Shown here piece after piece: positions 5,568 to 5,677 of a stretch of DNA of 5,677 bases. The stretch covers positions 1 through 5,677 of the forward strand of contig JAISES010000338.1 of assembly GCA_031263965.1 (NCBI GenBank), given 5' to 3'. Origin of the DNA: Prevotella sp. Its GTDB lineage: Bacteria > Bacteroidota > Bacteroidia > Bacteroidales > Dysgonomonadaceae. The translations under genes were made by a program, and so were the position numbers. Under the pieces are notes generated by a model, which saw only the letters and a program-made list of their open reading frames with translations, did no database searches and was not told where the DNA came from. The stretch's first letter is position 1. Every line of letters starts with the position of its first letter.

Positions 5568-5677
5568 TCAAAAAGAAACGGATTGCGAATTAATCAATCT
5601 AAAATTTAGAGTAAGCAGGGTCTCTAACTCCGGTTTATATTGTTCTATATTTTCAAAAAAATGGTGAATCGCTTCTC
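5568..5677 (-). CDS. C-terminal end of a probable IS630-type transposase (partial, cut by window edge)
   Basis: The minus strand has an open frame from the window edge (first full codon at 5675) to a TGA at 5570-5568, giving 35 residues. They start EAIHHFFENIEQYKPELE and end with TLLTLNFRLINS followed by QSVSF. An amphipathic helix with FFENIEQYK followed by LLTLNFR is, from memory, how several IS630-family (mariner-like DDE) transposases end. The catalytic residues are outside the window, so activity cannot be judged. The other two frames on this strand hit stops within about 11 codons, and the composition is protein-like rather than random AT-rich sequence. The gene would be transcribed toward ppc. 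It is too short for a firm assignment and could belong to another family. Confidence 0.55.
   Translation of the reverse strand, partial: EAIHHFFENIEQYKPELETLLTLNFRLINSQSVSF

Noticed and set aside
5527..5667. 46-codon plus-strand open frame starting MKTPIKKICYTIY
   Set aside because: It is antisense to the protein-like transposase end, has no recognisable motif, and is of a length expected by chance in AT-rich DNA.

Overview
The window looks like a piece of a Bacteroidota chromosome, probably Bacteroidales. The base composition is AT-rich and there are no Shine-Dalgarno-like leaders. The candidate promoters fit the Bacteroidota -33/-7 pattern (TTTG, 19-21 nt, TAnnTTTG). The EPSP synthase has a short PEP-loop region reading AAGTSMRFL, which I associate with this phylum. 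I cannot name the genus.

Layout. Positions 1-700 (+) hold the 3' part of a decayed IS4-like DDE transposase. It is cut by the left edge, has a one-base frameshift near 151-155, has a probable second catalytic Asp changed to Gly, and loses its C-terminus at about 700. It ends against a minus-strand tRNA unit: a Bacteroidota-type promoter (989-1019), a long leader containing a degenerate tRNA 3' end (846-870), an intact class II tRNA-Leu(CAG) (756-837), and a strong intrinsic terminator (701-741). Positions 838-1331 contain no protein gene but carry an 87-bp nested inverted repeat built of CACGGAG/CACAGAG units (1191-1277).

Positions 1332-5299 hold two intact, co-oriented minus-strand housekeeping genes. 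ppc (PEP carboxylase, 879 aa) is upstream. aroA (EPSP synthase, 405 aa) follows 110 bp downstream and may have its own promoter. Both enzymes consume phosphoenolpyruvate: PEP carboxylase to refill oxaloacetate, EPSP synthase to make chorismate precursors for aromatic amino acids. The PEP carboxylase is strikingly co-linear with the Escherichia coli enzyme, including the aspartate inhibitor site.

Positions 5300-5677 contain the ppc leader, an imperfect palindrome (5472-5514), and the last 35 codons of a second minus-strand gene. That protein end resembles the C-terminus of an IS630-type transposase. The two metabolic genes and the tRNA are therefore bracketed by mobile-element sequence on both sides. 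I found no CRISPR array, defence system or obviously new multi-gene system. The most unusual parts are the tRNA/IS junction with its tRNA relic, and the modular inverted repeat.
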